This document shows positions 26,454-35,447 of a stretch of DNA of 60,755 bases, in pieces. This stretch comes from a bacterium (GTDB lineage: Bacteria; Bacteroidota; Bacteroidia; Chitinophagales; Saprospiraceae), in contig JANSXW010000018.1 in the NCBI GenBank assembly GCA_024742755.1, positions 1 to 60,755 of the forward strand. Direction: 5' to 3'. The notes beneath the pieces were generated by a model, which saw only the letters and a program-made list of their open reading frames with translations, searched no databases and was not told the DNA's origin. Numbering within the stretch: position 1 is the stretch's first letter; each line of letters starts with the position of its first letter. Position numbers and translations under genes: made by a program.

Positions 26454-29400
26454 ATGCTTCTTGTAATCAGGTTTAAACCTTTATGCACGGTCCTGTTGTT
26501 GGGCTTTTTGCTCTTCGCCGGTAGCAGCGTCACTGCCCAGTCTACCCTGCCCGAGGAGCATTACTCCCTCAATGACGGGCTTTCTGACCGAACGATATCC
26601 AGTATCGTTAAGTCTCCCGACGGGCTGATATGGGTTGGCACGACCAACGGGCTGAACCGGTTTGATGGCTATGACTTTGTTACCTTCAGCAATACGCCTT
26701 CCAGCCCTTACCAAATATCAGACGCCAATATACGCGAACTGTCTCTGGACCGCAAGGGGCGGCTGGTGATCACTTTTTACAGTAGTTATGCGCTTTTTGA
26801 CCTCCTTCACCCGAGCACACATGAACGAACCACGGTGCGCCTGCTGCCAGACAATGATATTCAGGGAACGCCACGGGATATCGTGGTAGATCCCTATGGA
26901 AATATTTTCGCGATCTCGCTTAGCAATACCCATTTCAGCGTCTATGCCTATGAGGATGAGCAGGAGTTTACCGAGCTGTTTCAAATCCCCAATCAGCATA
27001 AAGAATACATCCCCCATTTGTCGCTGCTCCCGCTCCGGGACGGCACCTTTCTGCTGAACGACAGCCAAAATGGGCTGCGCCATTTCAATGCGAGGGGCCA
27101 ATTGCTAAAACATATTCAAAGGGAAGAACTCGGGGTGCCGGAAGAGAGCGGCGCTTACCCTGGCCTTGCGGCTGTTTTCCATCAGGATATTAACGGCAAA
27201 GTCTGGTATTCACTGAGAGGCAAAGTGGGGCTGTACCATTATCTGCCTGATGAACAAAGGATTGAGCAGGCCGAACAATTCCCTCAGTCGCAACGCTATG
27301 GCCGCATCTGGGAAGACTTGAGCGGCAATCTTCTCCTGGCCAAATTCTCAAACCCGGGCAGTGGTTTTCCACTAAAAGGCCTCACCTGCATTCGCCCGGA
27401 CGGCAAGCCGTTCGATTTTGACCATTTGCTGAATTCCAGCCTGTACATCGTGAGTGCGTGTGGGCACGATTTTTTCGAAAACCTTATCCTGGGCATTGAT
27501 TCCGGCCTGAAGATCGTCCAAAACCAACAGTTCAAAATCCGGAAGTTACTGGCGGCCCGGTTGGGTGCTGATCAACGGGGAGCGATCATGAGGGGGATTA
27601 CCGGCAATGGGACGGATGAGGTCTACTTTGCCCGGGAAGTGGATGCCTGGTACCGTTTTAACCCCCAAACATTTGAGCTCGACACCCTGCAAATGATCGA
27701 CGAGCAGACCGGAGAACAGGTCACCTTGTCTTGTGGCATGAATATCGAAATCGGCAGTGATGGCTACATTTGGGGGCTTTCCTGCATCAACGGGCGGAAC
27801 GGGCGGTTATTGCGGTATGACCGGACCACCTGCATGGTGCGTACCTATTTATTTGACCACAAGTTCACTGCCTTTACCATTACTAAAGATGGGACCATCT
27901 GGCTAATTGCCGAGCCAGACAGCCCAAGTGGCCTGCTCGTTTCCTTCGACCCCACAGCGGAGCGGTTCGAAGAATACTATGACTGGGAAAGCAGTAATCC
28001 GCTGAGTGAAGCTACTCCGCGCTATATTCTTGAAGCGCACGACGGCACCCTCTGGATCGGGACTGAAAACGGGCTGTACTCCATCAATCCGAATACCCGG
28101 CAGACCCGGTCCTATCAGGCCGGCAGGGGCAACAGTAACCAACTTGGGAGCAACATCATCTACGCCATACATGAAGATGAGCAGCACCGATTGTGGCTGG
28201 GGACCACCAATGGGTTTAATATTTTTGACCCCAAAACCAACAACTGGAAGCATTATAACCAACAGGATGCGCTGGCTAGCAATATCGTTTGCGGCTTTGT
28301 GCCTACCCCGGAAGGCAAATACTGGATCAGCACCTACAATGGCTTGTCCTACTTCGATCCCGAACAACAGACTTTCCGGAATTTTTATAAAGAAGACGGG
28401 CTGAGCCATGACGAATTTAACCGGCACTCTTTCTATTCAGACCTTCTCGGCAATATTTACCTGGGCGGCGTAAACGGCATGAATATTTTCCGAACAGAGG
28501 ATATGGTGAGGGACGTCAAAACGCCCACCCCTGTGCTCACGTTCTTCTCTCGTTACAGCAACGATCAGGACAGTATGATCCGGAAGATTAGCAACCTGAA
28601 TACGGACCAAACGTTTGTCATTGGGCCAGACGATACACAGTTTACTTTCCAATATACACTGCCCAATTACACCACCCCGCGCCGCAATCAGTTTAAAACC
28701 TGGCTGGAGGGTATTGATAAAGGGTACATTTATCAGGGCAGGGACAACACCAGCAATTATTACAATTTGCCCGCCGGTGACTACCTGCTGCACATCAAAG
28801 GGGCTGATGCAAACGGTAACTGGAGCAGCGAAGCCCTGAAAATCCCCATTCATGTCAATCCACCCTGGTATAAAACGTATGCGTCTATTATTTCCGGCGC
28901 ACTATTGTTCTTCCTTGCCCTGTACGCGTTTTTCCAGTACAGGCTTAACCGCCGGCTGGAGATGGAGCGCATGCGGACCAAGCTTTCAAGCGACCTCCAC
29001 GATGAAGTGAGCGGGCTCCTTGCCAGCATCGCCATGCGGACAGACATCCTGCAGTTTAAAACCCAGGACGGCGAAAACCAAAAAGACCTGAAGTGGATAG
29101 GCGAAGTCAGCCGTACGGCCATGTCAAAAATGAGTGATGTCATCTGGTCTATTGACTCCCGGAGAGATAAATTTGAAGACCTCCTGGTCAGGATGCAGGA
29201 ACATGCCGCAGAAATCCTGGCGCCTCAGCATATCGATTACCGGTTTAAAGTTGACAACCTGGACGCCAACAGCAAGCTCAAAGTGGACCTCAGGCAAAAT
29301 CTGTATTTCATTTTCAAAGAAGCCATCAATAACATTGGCAAGCATTCCTGGGCTACAGAGGTGCAAATCCACCTGCATAACGAGGGACAGGAGTTTGTGA

Positions 29401-29642
29401 TGCACATAGAGGACAACGGAAAGGAAATCCGGAAACAGCGCACCTCTGCTGAAAACATCAGGCAGGCAGGGAGCGGGCTTAGAGCGGCAAGTACGCTTAC
29501 TCAGGAGCGCCTCACCTCCACCAAAACCGGACAAGGGCTCTCTAACATCCGGATGCGGGCCGAACGCATAGGCGCCTCCTTGCAGTTAGCAGAGTCAGAC
29601 CGCGGATTTGTCGTCCGTATCCGGTGTAAGAAGTTCGCTTAG
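26454..29642 (+). CDS. Propeller-sensor histidine kinase (Reg_prop / Y_Y_Y / HisKA_3)
   Basis: 1062 aa from the ATG at 26454, where the signal/anchor begins (MLLVIRFKPLCTVLLLGF); an upstream TTG at 26403 lacks this property. A large periplasmic sensor of Reg_prop blades (GLIWVGTTNGLNRFDGYDF, GTLWIGTENGLYSINP, RLWLGTTNGFNIFDP) is followed by a Y_Y_Y domain (~725-800), a membrane helix (~807-832) and a cytoplasmic HisKA_3 kinase with the phospho-accepting His at ~849 (SSDLHDEVSG). The HATPase has the N box (INNIGKHS), G1 (HIEDNGKEI) and G2 (GQGLSNIRMRAERIGA). It has no fused receiver, unlike Bacteroides hybrid sensors; the regulator is the gene upstream. The last base of its TAG stop is the first base of a family A element. 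Confidence 0.93.
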   Translation: MLLVIRFKPLCTVLLLGFLLFAGSSVTAQSTLPEEHYSLNDGLSDRTISSIVKSPDGLIWVGTTNGLNRFDGYDFVTFSNTPSSPYQISDANIRELSLDRKGRLVITFYSSYALFDLLHPSTHERTTVRLLPDNDIQGTPRDIVVDPYGNIFAISLSNTHFSVYAYEDEQEFTELFQIPNQHKEYIPHLSLLPLRDGTFLLNDSQNGLRHFNARGQLLKHIQREELGVPEESGAYPGLAAVFHQDINGKVWYSLRGKVGLYHYLPDEQRIEQAEQFPQSQRYGRIWEDLSGNLLLAKFSNPGSGFPLKGLTCIRPDGKPFDFDHLLNSSLYIVSACGHDFFENLILGIDSGLKIVQNQQFKIRKLLAARLGADQRGAIMRGITGNGTDEVYFAREVDAWYRFNPQTFELDTLQMIDEQTGEQVTLSCGMNIEIGSDGYIWGLSCINGRNGRLLRYDRTTCMVRTYLFDHKFTAFTITKDGTIWLIAEPDSPSGLLVSFDPTAERFEEYYDWESSNPLSEATPRYILEAHDGTLWIGTENGLYSINPNTRQTRSYQAGRGNSNQLGSNIIYAIHEDEQHRLWLGTTNGFNIFDPKTNNWKHYNQQDALASNIVCGFVPTPEGKYWISTYNGLSYFDPEQQTFRNFYKEDGLSHDEFNRHSFYSDLLGNIYLGGVNGMNIFRTEDMVRDVKTPTPVLTFFSRYSNDQDSMIRKISNLNTDQTFVIGPDDTQFTFQYTLPNYTTPRRNQFKTWLEGIDKGYIYQGRDNTSNYYNLPAGDYLLHIKGADANGNWSSEALKIPIHVNPPWYKTYASIISGALLFFLALYAFFQYRLNRRLEMERMRTKLSSDLHDEVSGLLASIAMRTDILQFKTQDGENQKDLKWIGEVSRTAMSKMSDVIWSIDSRRDKFEDLLVRMQEHAAEILAPQHIDYRFKVDNLDANSKLKVDLRQNLYFIFKEAINNIGKHSWATEVQIHLHNEGQEFVMHIEDNGKEIRKQRTSAENIRQAGSGLRAASTLTQERLTSTKTGQGLSNIRMRAERIGASLQLAESDRGFVVRIRCKKFA

Positions 29643-29860
29643 ACTATGTTGGGAATTCGCTTTTGGAGCGAATGCAGTCAAATTTTATTCTGAACAAGTC
29701 TTTGATCCCGACATTCATCGTCGGGGGCGCGATGAAGGAGCCTAGCCTTAGCTAAGCGACTGACCTGCCCGCCGTACAAGACTTTGGCAGGCGGGAGAGC
29801 AACGAAGTGCAGGATGAAATTTGACAAATGCAGCCCAAAGGGTGAAATCCCAACATAGTC
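29642..29860. mobile_element. MITE-like element, family A, copy 2 (219 bp)
   Basis: It has the same 13-bp perfect terminal inverted repeats (GACTATGTTGGGA / TCCCAACATAGTC) as the copy at 20780-20970 and is flanked by the direct repeat TTA (29639-29641 and 29861-29863). It is 28 nt longer because it carries a hairpin-bearing insertion at 29699-29726. Removing the element and one TTA restores GCT-TAA-TCC, so the kinase originally ended in TAA and now ends in TAG. Confidence 0.87.
29707..29725. repeat. Small hairpin repeat nested in family A element
   Basis: CCCGAC-ATTCATC-GTCGGG. The loop is identical to that of the hairpin at 14699-14717 (CCAGAC-ATTCATC-GTCTGG), while the third stem pair differs in a compensatory way (C-G versus A-T). 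It lies in the 28-nt insertion absent from the other element copy. Confidence 0.65.
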
Positions 29861-29880
29861 TTAATCCCACATTAAAAAGC

Positions 29881-29907
29881 CAGTGGCCAGCTCAAAGCTA
29901 ACCACTG
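29881..29907. terminator. Hairpin between kinase and phaB-like gene
   Basis: CAGTGG (29881-29886) pairs with CCACTG (29902-29907), with an inner AGCT/AGCT pair. It sits between the convergent kinase and reductase genes, so it could terminate either transcript. There is no clear T-tract. The rest of 29908-30010 shows nothing distinctive. Confidence 0.4.
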
Positions 29908-30010
29908 ACTTGGTTCACATCGGACCCTATCACTACCCATTAATTGCAAGCTAGCGATGGGCCGATGTTATCAGACTCCAAAATAGATAAGGGGAATTAA
30001 ACCTTTCCAG

Positions 30011-30757
30011 TTAGTAAACGTGCTGGCCACCATTGATGGCGTAATTGGCGCCCGTAATAAAGGCAGCATCCTTTGACGCCAGAAAAGAGACGAGGTGGGC
30101 AATTTCATATGTGCCGCCAAGACGCCCGATTGGGATGCCCTTGACAATTTTTTCGCGTACCGACTCATCTACTGCCATGACCATGTCTGTGGCAATATAA
30201 CCCGGAGAAATGGTATTTACGGTTACCCCTTTTCGGGCCACTTCGATCGCCAGGGTTTTCGTAAAACCATGCATGCCCGCCTTGGCGGCAGCGTAGTTGC
30301 ACTGCCCAAACTGAGCGCGTTGCCCGTTGACCGATGAAATATTGATGATACGGCCATAGCCCTGCTCGATCATCGGGTTGATGACGTGCCGGCAGCAGTT
30401 AAAAACGCTGTACAAATTGGCTTTCATGACTGCATCCCAGTTTTCAGGGCTCATCTTTTTAAAGGCCCCGTCCCGGGTTATCCCGGCATTATTGACCAGA
30501 ATGTCGACTGTGCCCAGCTCTGCTTCAATTTGCTCCACCATATTGCCAACCTGAGCAAAATCGGAGACATCCGCCTGAAAAAGGTAGGGCTGATAGCCTG
30601 CTGCCTCCATCTCTGCCTTCCATACTTCTGCCTTGTTGGGGCTTCGGTAGTTGGCTGCCACGACGTAGCCGTTGTCCATGAGCTGCTTGACCATATCAGT
30701 GCCCAACCCACCGGTGGCACCCGTTACTAGTGCGATATTCTTTTTGTCTGTTGTCAT
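30011..30757 (-). CDS. phaB: Acetoacetyl-CoA reductase-type SDR
   Basis: 248 aa short-chain dehydrogenase. It has the Rossmann TGATGGLG (12-19), NNAG (89-92) and the catalytic Ser (141/142), Tyr155 and Lys159. The stretch SVNGQRAQFGQCNYAAAKAG is the signature of NADPH-dependent acetoacetyl-CoA reductases (PhaB), which make (R)-3-hydroxybutyryl-CoA for polyhydroxyalkanoate synthesis; FabG proteins read differently there. No PHA synthase or thiolase gene is in the window, so the pathway role is inferred. It is divergent from the symporter-hydrolase fusion gene, with a 322-bp shared upstream region. Confidence 0.88.
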   Translation of the reverse strand: MTTDKKNIALVTGATGGLGTDMVKQLMDNGYVVAANYRSPNKAEVWKAEMEAAGYQPYLFQADVSDFAQVGNMVEQIEAELGTVDILVNNAGITRDGAFKKMSPENWDAVMKANLYSVFNCCRHVINPMIEQGYGRIINISSVNGQRAQFGQCNYAAAKAGMHGFTKTLAIEVARKGVTVNTISPGYIATDMVMAVDESVREKIVKGIPIGRLGGTYEIAHLVSFLASKDAAFITGANYAINGGQHVY

Positions 30758-30807
30758 AATACCTGAGATTTTTGGTGTAGAGATATTTCCACTCGTGATT
30801 TCAAATA

Positions 30808-30828
30808 CAAATATATAGATATCTATAT
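30808..30828 (-). promoter_or_regulatory. -7 box overlapping a 16-bp palindrome upstream of phaB-like gene
   Basis: On the minus strand TATATTTG (30808-30815) fits TAnnTTTG, 51 bp before the ATG at 30757. It overlaps the perfect palindrome ATATAGATATCTATAT (30813-30828), a good position for an operator. The rest of the 322-bp region to 31079 shows no further structure and no box for the plus-strand gene. Confidence 0.45.
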
Positions 30829-31079
30829 CTTTTTAAAAGCTCTGGCATGCTGATTTTTATCATGCACCCCGAAGGTCAACCCTTCTGCTACACAACCCCC
30901 TTTCTGCACAGAACCACTGTATCTACTGACTTTAAACACCCTGCTACCCGGCAACAGCACCCTGGATTTCAAATACAGCCTCTTAAGTCCACCCCGTATT
31001 TTTAATTATAAAACCTGGAACGGACCTGCTTTTCATTGGTTTTCTGCTATTTTCATCAAAGAAAATTAGCACTCAATAA

Positions 31080-33524
31080 ATGGCTTCACAGGAACTGGTA
31101 TGGGCCACTGCTGGCCTGCTCGCCCTCTACGGCGCAGCTATTCTATTCTTTGTCATCCGCGGCGCAATGCGGACCACCTCTATAGCAGACTATGCCCTTG
31201 GCTCGATTCAGTTTTCCCCCGTGGTGGTCGGGCTGTCTTTGGCAGCTTCCATGACAAGCGCAGCTACCTTTATCATTAACCCTGGCTTTATTGCCTTGTA
31301 CGGCATAAGTGGGCTGCTGGCATTTGGGCTCGTGATGCCACTGGGCATTTACCTCTCGCTCATTGTGCTGACTAAAAGCTTCCGCAAGCACGGCGCTACG
31401 GTAAAAGCGCTCACTATGGCGCAGTGGATTGGCAAGCGCTATGGCAGCAAGCAGTATGCCCTGTTTTTCGGGTTCCTGTCTTTACTGCTGATCACTTTCA
31501 TTGTCCTGATTTGCGTGGGCCTGACCAAAGTCCTGGCCAAAGCGCTGAATGCAGAGGAGCTGTACGTTCTCATCGGGCTGGTCGTGTTTGTCTTTGGTTA
31601 CATGATGTTTGGGGGTGCCAACTCTATGGTCTACACCAATACCATTCAGGCAGTCCTGATGACGATCGTCGCGTTCATCCTGCTGGGGTCCGGGTATGAG
31701 CACTTCAGCAACGGGGTCAAAGGCTTTCTGGATAAGCTTGCTGCGGTAGACCCTCTGCTGGCATCGCCGGTCAACCCTGAAAGTTTTCTGTTCCGGGACT
31801 ACTTTGAGATTGTGTTTTGTTCCCTGATTGTGGGCATTGCCATCGTATGTCAGCCTCACATCATTACGAAATCGTTGCTGCTTAAAGACGAGCGCGATGT
31901 TAACCGCTACCTGCTGACCGGCATTTTGGTGGAAACCTTGTTCTTTTCCGTTGTGCTGGCCGGGCTCTACGCCCGCCTTCGTTTCCCGGACCTTACTGCC
32001 GACGGGGAGCCCATTAGCATGGATGGCATTATCCCAACCTATGTGGTTACAGAATTCCCGGTAATGGTAGGCCTGGTAGTCATCCTTGGGCTGATTTCTG
32101 CCGGGTTATCGACGCTGGAAGGGCTGATCCAATCCCTGTCTTCCACCATTACATCGGATATCATTGACCCGGTATTTGGAAACACCTTGGGTGCCGGGCA
32201 GCAGAAAGCCCGCAGGCTTGTGGCCATCAACAAGATCGTCATCGTCATCCTGGCAGGCGTTTCCATTGCCCTTTCCTATCAGCAACTGATCAACCCAAGC
32301 CTCAGCGTAGGCATTTTTGCTCAGAATGGCGTCTATGCCTATTTCTCAGCGGCTTTTGTGCCTGTACTGATGGGCATTTTTTTGAAGGAAGTCCCCCGTC
32401 AGGCACCGGTAGCGGCGAGCCTGACCGCCGTGCTGGTCCACTTTGGCGTCTACTACGGGCGCATAGGCGGGTACATGCAGTCCGAAGTGCGCAATCCGGC
32501 GGTGGCGGTGACCTTCGCTATCCTGGCTTCCCTGCTCGTTGGTGGATTGGTGTACCTGTGGCTGCGGCCAAAAGCAGGTAAAAAAGCGGCTGTACACCCG
32601 AAAAGTCCGCAACAAAGTGTAGCTTCGCCCTCCCCCAATTCATCCGCAATATCATCAGAAATGGCTTCGGCACAAGCTTCAGAATGGCACCGCTTTGCAG
32701 ACTTGCCCAATGGCACGAAGGTTCACTATACGGACCGGGGAAAAGGGCGTACGACCCTGCTGATGGTGCATGGCCTGGGCAGCAATCTGAAAGCCTGGGA
32801 CAAAGTCATTCCACAGTTGTCAAATGAGTATCGCTGCATTGCGCTGGATTTGCCAGGGTACGGGCTGTCTGATAAAGGTGACTATCCTTTTGATATCCCT
32901 TTCTTTGCCGAAACCCTCTTGCAGTTTAAGGAGGCGCTAAAGCTCCGGCAACCGGTCCTGATCGGGCATTCTATGGGCGGCCAAACCAGCCTTTTTACAG
33001 CACAGCAGGCTCAGGAGCATTTTTCAAAGCTCATTTTGCTCGCACCGGCCGGTTTCGAGCGTTTCAACTCGGCAGCACGGGAATGGCTGCGGGCTTTTTA
33101 CAAGCCGGCTTTATTGCGCGCCACGCCTGTGCATCAGATTGAGCGCAACTTCCACGCTAACTTCTATCAGTTCCCTGCCGATGCGCAGTTCATGATCGAT
33201 GAACGCCTGGCACTCAGAGCGGACCCCGAAGCTTACGAGCAGTATTGCAATATGATCCCCAGGTGTGTCCTCGGCATGCTTGACCACCCGGTTTTCGACC
33301 GCCTCCCGGATTTGCAACTCCCTACCTTAGTTTTGTATGGAAAAGAGGATGCCCTCATCCCTAATAAAATGATCAACCCCGGCCTAACCACCGAGAAGGT
33401 AGCCCGGGAGGGAGCAGCCCAACTCCCCAACGCCAGGCTATACTTTGTGTCTAAGTGCGGCCACTTCATTCAGTGGGAATGTGCGGATGAGGTGGTGGCG
33501 CACATCCGGGCTTTCCTAAAGTAA
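31080..33524 (+). CDS. Sodium:solute symporter fused to alpha/beta hydrolase
   Basis: 814 aa. Residues ~1-500 form an SSS-family symporter with about 13 membrane helices (TSIADYALGSIQFSPVVVGL, AASMTSAATFIINPGF, ISAGLSTLEGLIQSLSS). Then follows a ~40-residue Ser/Ala/Gln-rich linker (SPQQSVASPSPNSSAISSE). Residues ~540-814 are a complete alpha/beta hydrolase: oxyanion-loop HGLGSN, nucleophile S631 in GHSMGG, acid in LYGKEDALIP and the His in KCGHFIQWE. The chain is one uninterrupted frame with no internal stop. Transport of a small organic anion or ester plus its hydrolysis is an inference; the substrate is unknown. The hydrolase should lie on the side of the membrane to which the last helix points. 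It is divergent from phaB. Confidence 0.9.
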   Translation: MASQELVWATAGLLALYGAAILFFVIRGAMRTTSIADYALGSIQFSPVVVGLSLAASMTSAATFIINPGFIALYGISGLLAFGLVMPLGIYLSLIVLTKSFRKHGATVKALTMAQWIGKRYGSKQYALFFGFLSLLLITFIVLICVGLTKVLAKALNAEELYVLIGLVVFVFGYMMFGGANSMVYTNTIQAVLMTIVAFILLGSGYEHFSNGVKGFLDKLAAVDPLLASPVNPESFLFRDYFEIVFCSLIVGIAIVCQPHIITKSLLLKDERDVNRYLLTGILVETLFFSVVLAGLYARLRFPDLTADGEPISMDGIIPTYVVTEFPVMVGLVVILGLISAGLSTLEGLIQSLSSTITSDIIDPVFGNTLGAGQQKARRLVAINKIVIVILAGVSIALSYQQLINPSLSVGIFAQNGVYAYFSAAFVPVLMGIFLKEVPRQAPVAASLTAVLVHFGVYYGRIGGYMQSEVRNPAVAVTFAILASLLVGGLVYLWLRPKAGKKAAVHPKSPQQSVASPSPNSSAISSEMASAQASEWHRFADLPNGTKVHYTDRGKGRTTLLMVHGLGSNLKAWDKVIPQLSNEYRCIALDLPGYGLSDKGDYPFDIPFFAETLLQFKEALKLRQPVLIGHSMGGQTSLFTAQQAQEHFSKLILLAPAGFERFNSAAREWLRAFYKPALLRATPVHQIERNFHANFYQFPADAQFMIDERLALRADPEAYEQYCNMIPRCVLGMLDHPVFDRLPDLQLPTLVLYGKEDALIPNKMINPGLTTEKVAREGAAQLPNARLYFVSKCGHFIQWECADEVVAHIRAFLK

Positions 33525-33540
33525 GCACAGGCAGACCGTA

Positions 33541-34101
33541 CTAGCGCTGTTTTCCAGGCTCCACCGAATCCCGGTTTAGCTGCCGTTTTTCTTCGTAGAG
33601 GATTTCCGCAGATTCCATGCGCTTTTTCCGTTCGGCTTCGCGGGCTTCCTGCAGCACCGCAATCTGTTCTTTCACTTCTATTGGTTTTTTGTTCAAACTC
33701 CGGTGCATGGACCGGATGATGAGCCGCGCCATGTCATCAGGATGGTGCAGCCCCATGTCTTTTAGGGCGACCGAAAGGCGGGACCCCCCGTAAAAGCCCC
33801 AGTTATGGATAATCCACCGGCCGAGGCTGAAGTGTAGCTTGCGGACGGCTTCCTCCTCCCCGGCCATGCGGAATTTTTGGAGCGACTCCCGGTCGGCAAG
33901 TTTGTTCAGTTGAACGATAGCGTCGCTCAGGTCCTTCGGGATGTATACCCCGTAAAGGTATTCCTGCTGAATGCGCCGCTCATAAGCTTTGTCATACTCG
34001 GCTTCCGTAGCCACCGGCTCCCCCTGTGCGTGCAGTACAGATGCGCCGGCCAGCACAAAGCCCAGGCAAAACAATAACACCTTTTCCTTCATTTTCCTCA
34101 T
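33541..34101 (-). CDS. DUF6794-like secreted protein
   Basis: 186 aa with a signal peptide (KVLLFCLGFVLAGASVLHAQ). The central part YIPKDLSDAIVQLNKLAD, LHFSLGRWIIHNWGFYGGSR and MGLHHPDDMARLIIRSMHR follows the DUF6794 pattern, a helical family of unknown function common in Bacteroidota. The C-terminus is a charged helix (EAREAERKKRMESAE). The start at 34101 or the Met three codons later would both work. It is convergent with the symporter fusion (16 bp apart) and downstream of fabH in the same direction, but a strong terminator lies between. Confidence 0.75.
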   Translation of the reverse strand: MRKMKEKVLLFCLGFVLAGASVLHAQGEPVATEAEYDKAYERRIQQEYLYGVYIPKDLSDAIVQLNKLADRESLQKFRMAGEEEAVRKLHFSLGRWIIHNWGFYGGSRLSVALKDMGLHHPDDMARLIIRSMHRSLNKKPIEVKEQIAVLQEAREAERKKRMESAEILYEEKRQLNRDSVEPGKQR

Positions 34102-34209
34102 TGATTGATTTGGTAGCTAAAACTGTTTTCGGGCTTACCGTATTGTCTTTTCCGGCCAGCTAATCCACATATTCCTGCACCATGCATCCGCCATTAAAGT
34201 CTGCCGGGC

Positions 34210-34238
34210 AAAAAAATCCCCGTTGCAATGAACGGGGA
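34210..34238 (-). terminator. Rho-independent terminator of fabH
   Basis: Read on the minus strand: TCCCCGTT, loop CATTGC, AACGGGGA, then seven T. The perfect 8-bp GC-rich stem with a T-tract lies ~140 bp after the fabH stop. The stretch 34239-34379 between shows nothing else. Confidence 0.85.
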
Positions 34239-34379
34239 CCAAAATTAATGTGCTATGAAAAAGTTAATACAACTTCCGTGAATAGAAGATGAACAGCTAA
34301 CTTACAAAATTTGGCAGGGAATGCCCAGCATACAGTTGCGAAACCGCTGATTTAGCCCTTCCTGCCGTTTTGAGTTAGC

Positions 34380-35447
34380 TTACCATCTGATCAGGGCGGA
34401 GCCCCAGGTGAAGCCACTACCGAAAGCAGCCAGGCACACCAGGTCACCCTTTTTAACGGCGCCGGACTCCCAGGCTTCACAAAGCGCGATGGGCACAGAT
34501 GCGGCAGTGGTGTTGCCATATTTCTGAATGTTATTCCAGACCTGCTCGTCCTTGAGCCCCAGGCGCTTCTGCACAAACTGACTGATCCGGAGATTGGCCT
34601 GATGGGGCACGAGCATATTGATGTCCTCCTTTTTCAGGCCCGCTTTGTCCAGGGCCTCCATGATGACCTGCGGGAATTTCTGCACTGCCATTTTGAAGAC
34701 GAACTGCCCCTCCATGTTCGGATAAATCTGATCGTTATCAAGCATGTGCTGGTTCAGGAAAATCTCGCCAAATTCAGCATCCGAGTAGCCGTAATCGACT
34801 TCCTCACCGGTATGCTTTTTGTGGTAGCCCCCGTGTGAACCAGGGTTGATGAAAGCCAGTTTCTCGGCATAGGTCCCATCTGAGTGCAGGCAGGTTTGAA
34901 GTACGCCCTGGCCTTCCTCTTCGGTAGGCTGCAGCACAACCGCTCCGGCACCATCACCAAAAATGACGGTCACGCCACGGCCTTCTGTGCTGAAATCCAG
35001 GCCCATAGAGTGCATTTCCGCGCCTACGAGCAGCACGTTTTTGTACATGCCTGTCTTCACAAACTGATCCGCTACGGACAGCCCGTACACGAAACCACTG
35101 CACTGATTGCGGATATCCAGCGCACCCACTTCTGTATTAGTGATACCCAGTTCGCGTTGCAGCAAAACCCCACAGCCAGGGAAATAATAATCCGGGCTGA
35201 GGGTGGCAAAAATGATAAAATCTACTTCTTCCTTACTGATTCCTGCCCGTTCGATGGCAATCTCGGCAGCGCGGGCGCCCATGGTGGTCGTGGTTTCCTC
35301 ATGTTTGGTGCCGTACCGGCGCGCTTTGATGCCGGTGCGCTCCTGAATCCACTCATCACTGGTATCCATGACCCGGGTTAAATCGTCATTGGTTACCACT
35401 TTATCGGGCACGTAGGAACCAATGCCCCCAATTTTTGAACGAAGCAT
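34380..35447 (-). CDS. fabH: 3-oxoacyl-ACP synthase III
   Basis: 355 aa from the ATG at 35447 (MLRSKIGGIGSYVPDKVVTN); the in-frame extension upstream is unlike the family. It catalyses the condensation of an acyl-CoA with malonyl-ACP to start fatty acid synthesis, in the cytosol. The catalytic triad is visible: C116 (NQCSGF), H282 (PHQANLRIS) and N312 (YGNTTAASVP), plus the FGDGAGAVVL loop. Relative to the ~317-aa E. coli enzyme there is an insertion around 205-245 (HKKHTGEEVDYGYSD, FLNQHMLDNDQIYPN), present in some Bacteroidota KASIII paralogs, so primer specificity may differ. It is divergent from the exonuclease gene. Confidence 0.93.
   Translation of the reverse strand: MLRSKIGGIGSYVPDKVVTNDDLTRVMDTSDEWIQERTGIKARRYGTKHEETTTTMGARAAEIAIERAGISKEEVDFIIFATLSPDYYFPGCGVLLQRELGITNTEVGALDIRNQCSGFVYGLSVADQFVKTGMYKNVLLVGAEMHSMGLDFSTEGRGVTVIFGDGAGAVVLQPTEEEGQGVLQTCLHSDGTYAEKLAFINPGSHGGYHKKHTGEEVDYGYSDAEFGEIFLNQHMLDNDQIYPNMEGQFVFKMAVQKFPQVIMEALDKAGLKKEDINMLVPHQANLRISQFVQKRLGLKDEQVWNNIQKYGNTTAASVPIALCEAWESGAVKKGDLVCLAAFGSGFTWGSALIRW

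Noticed and set aside
32580..32700. Possible frameshift or assembly join between symporter and hydrolase
   Set aside because: The frame is continuous through a typical Ser/Pro/Gln-rich linker with no internal stop, and both domains are complete, so a real fusion is more likely.
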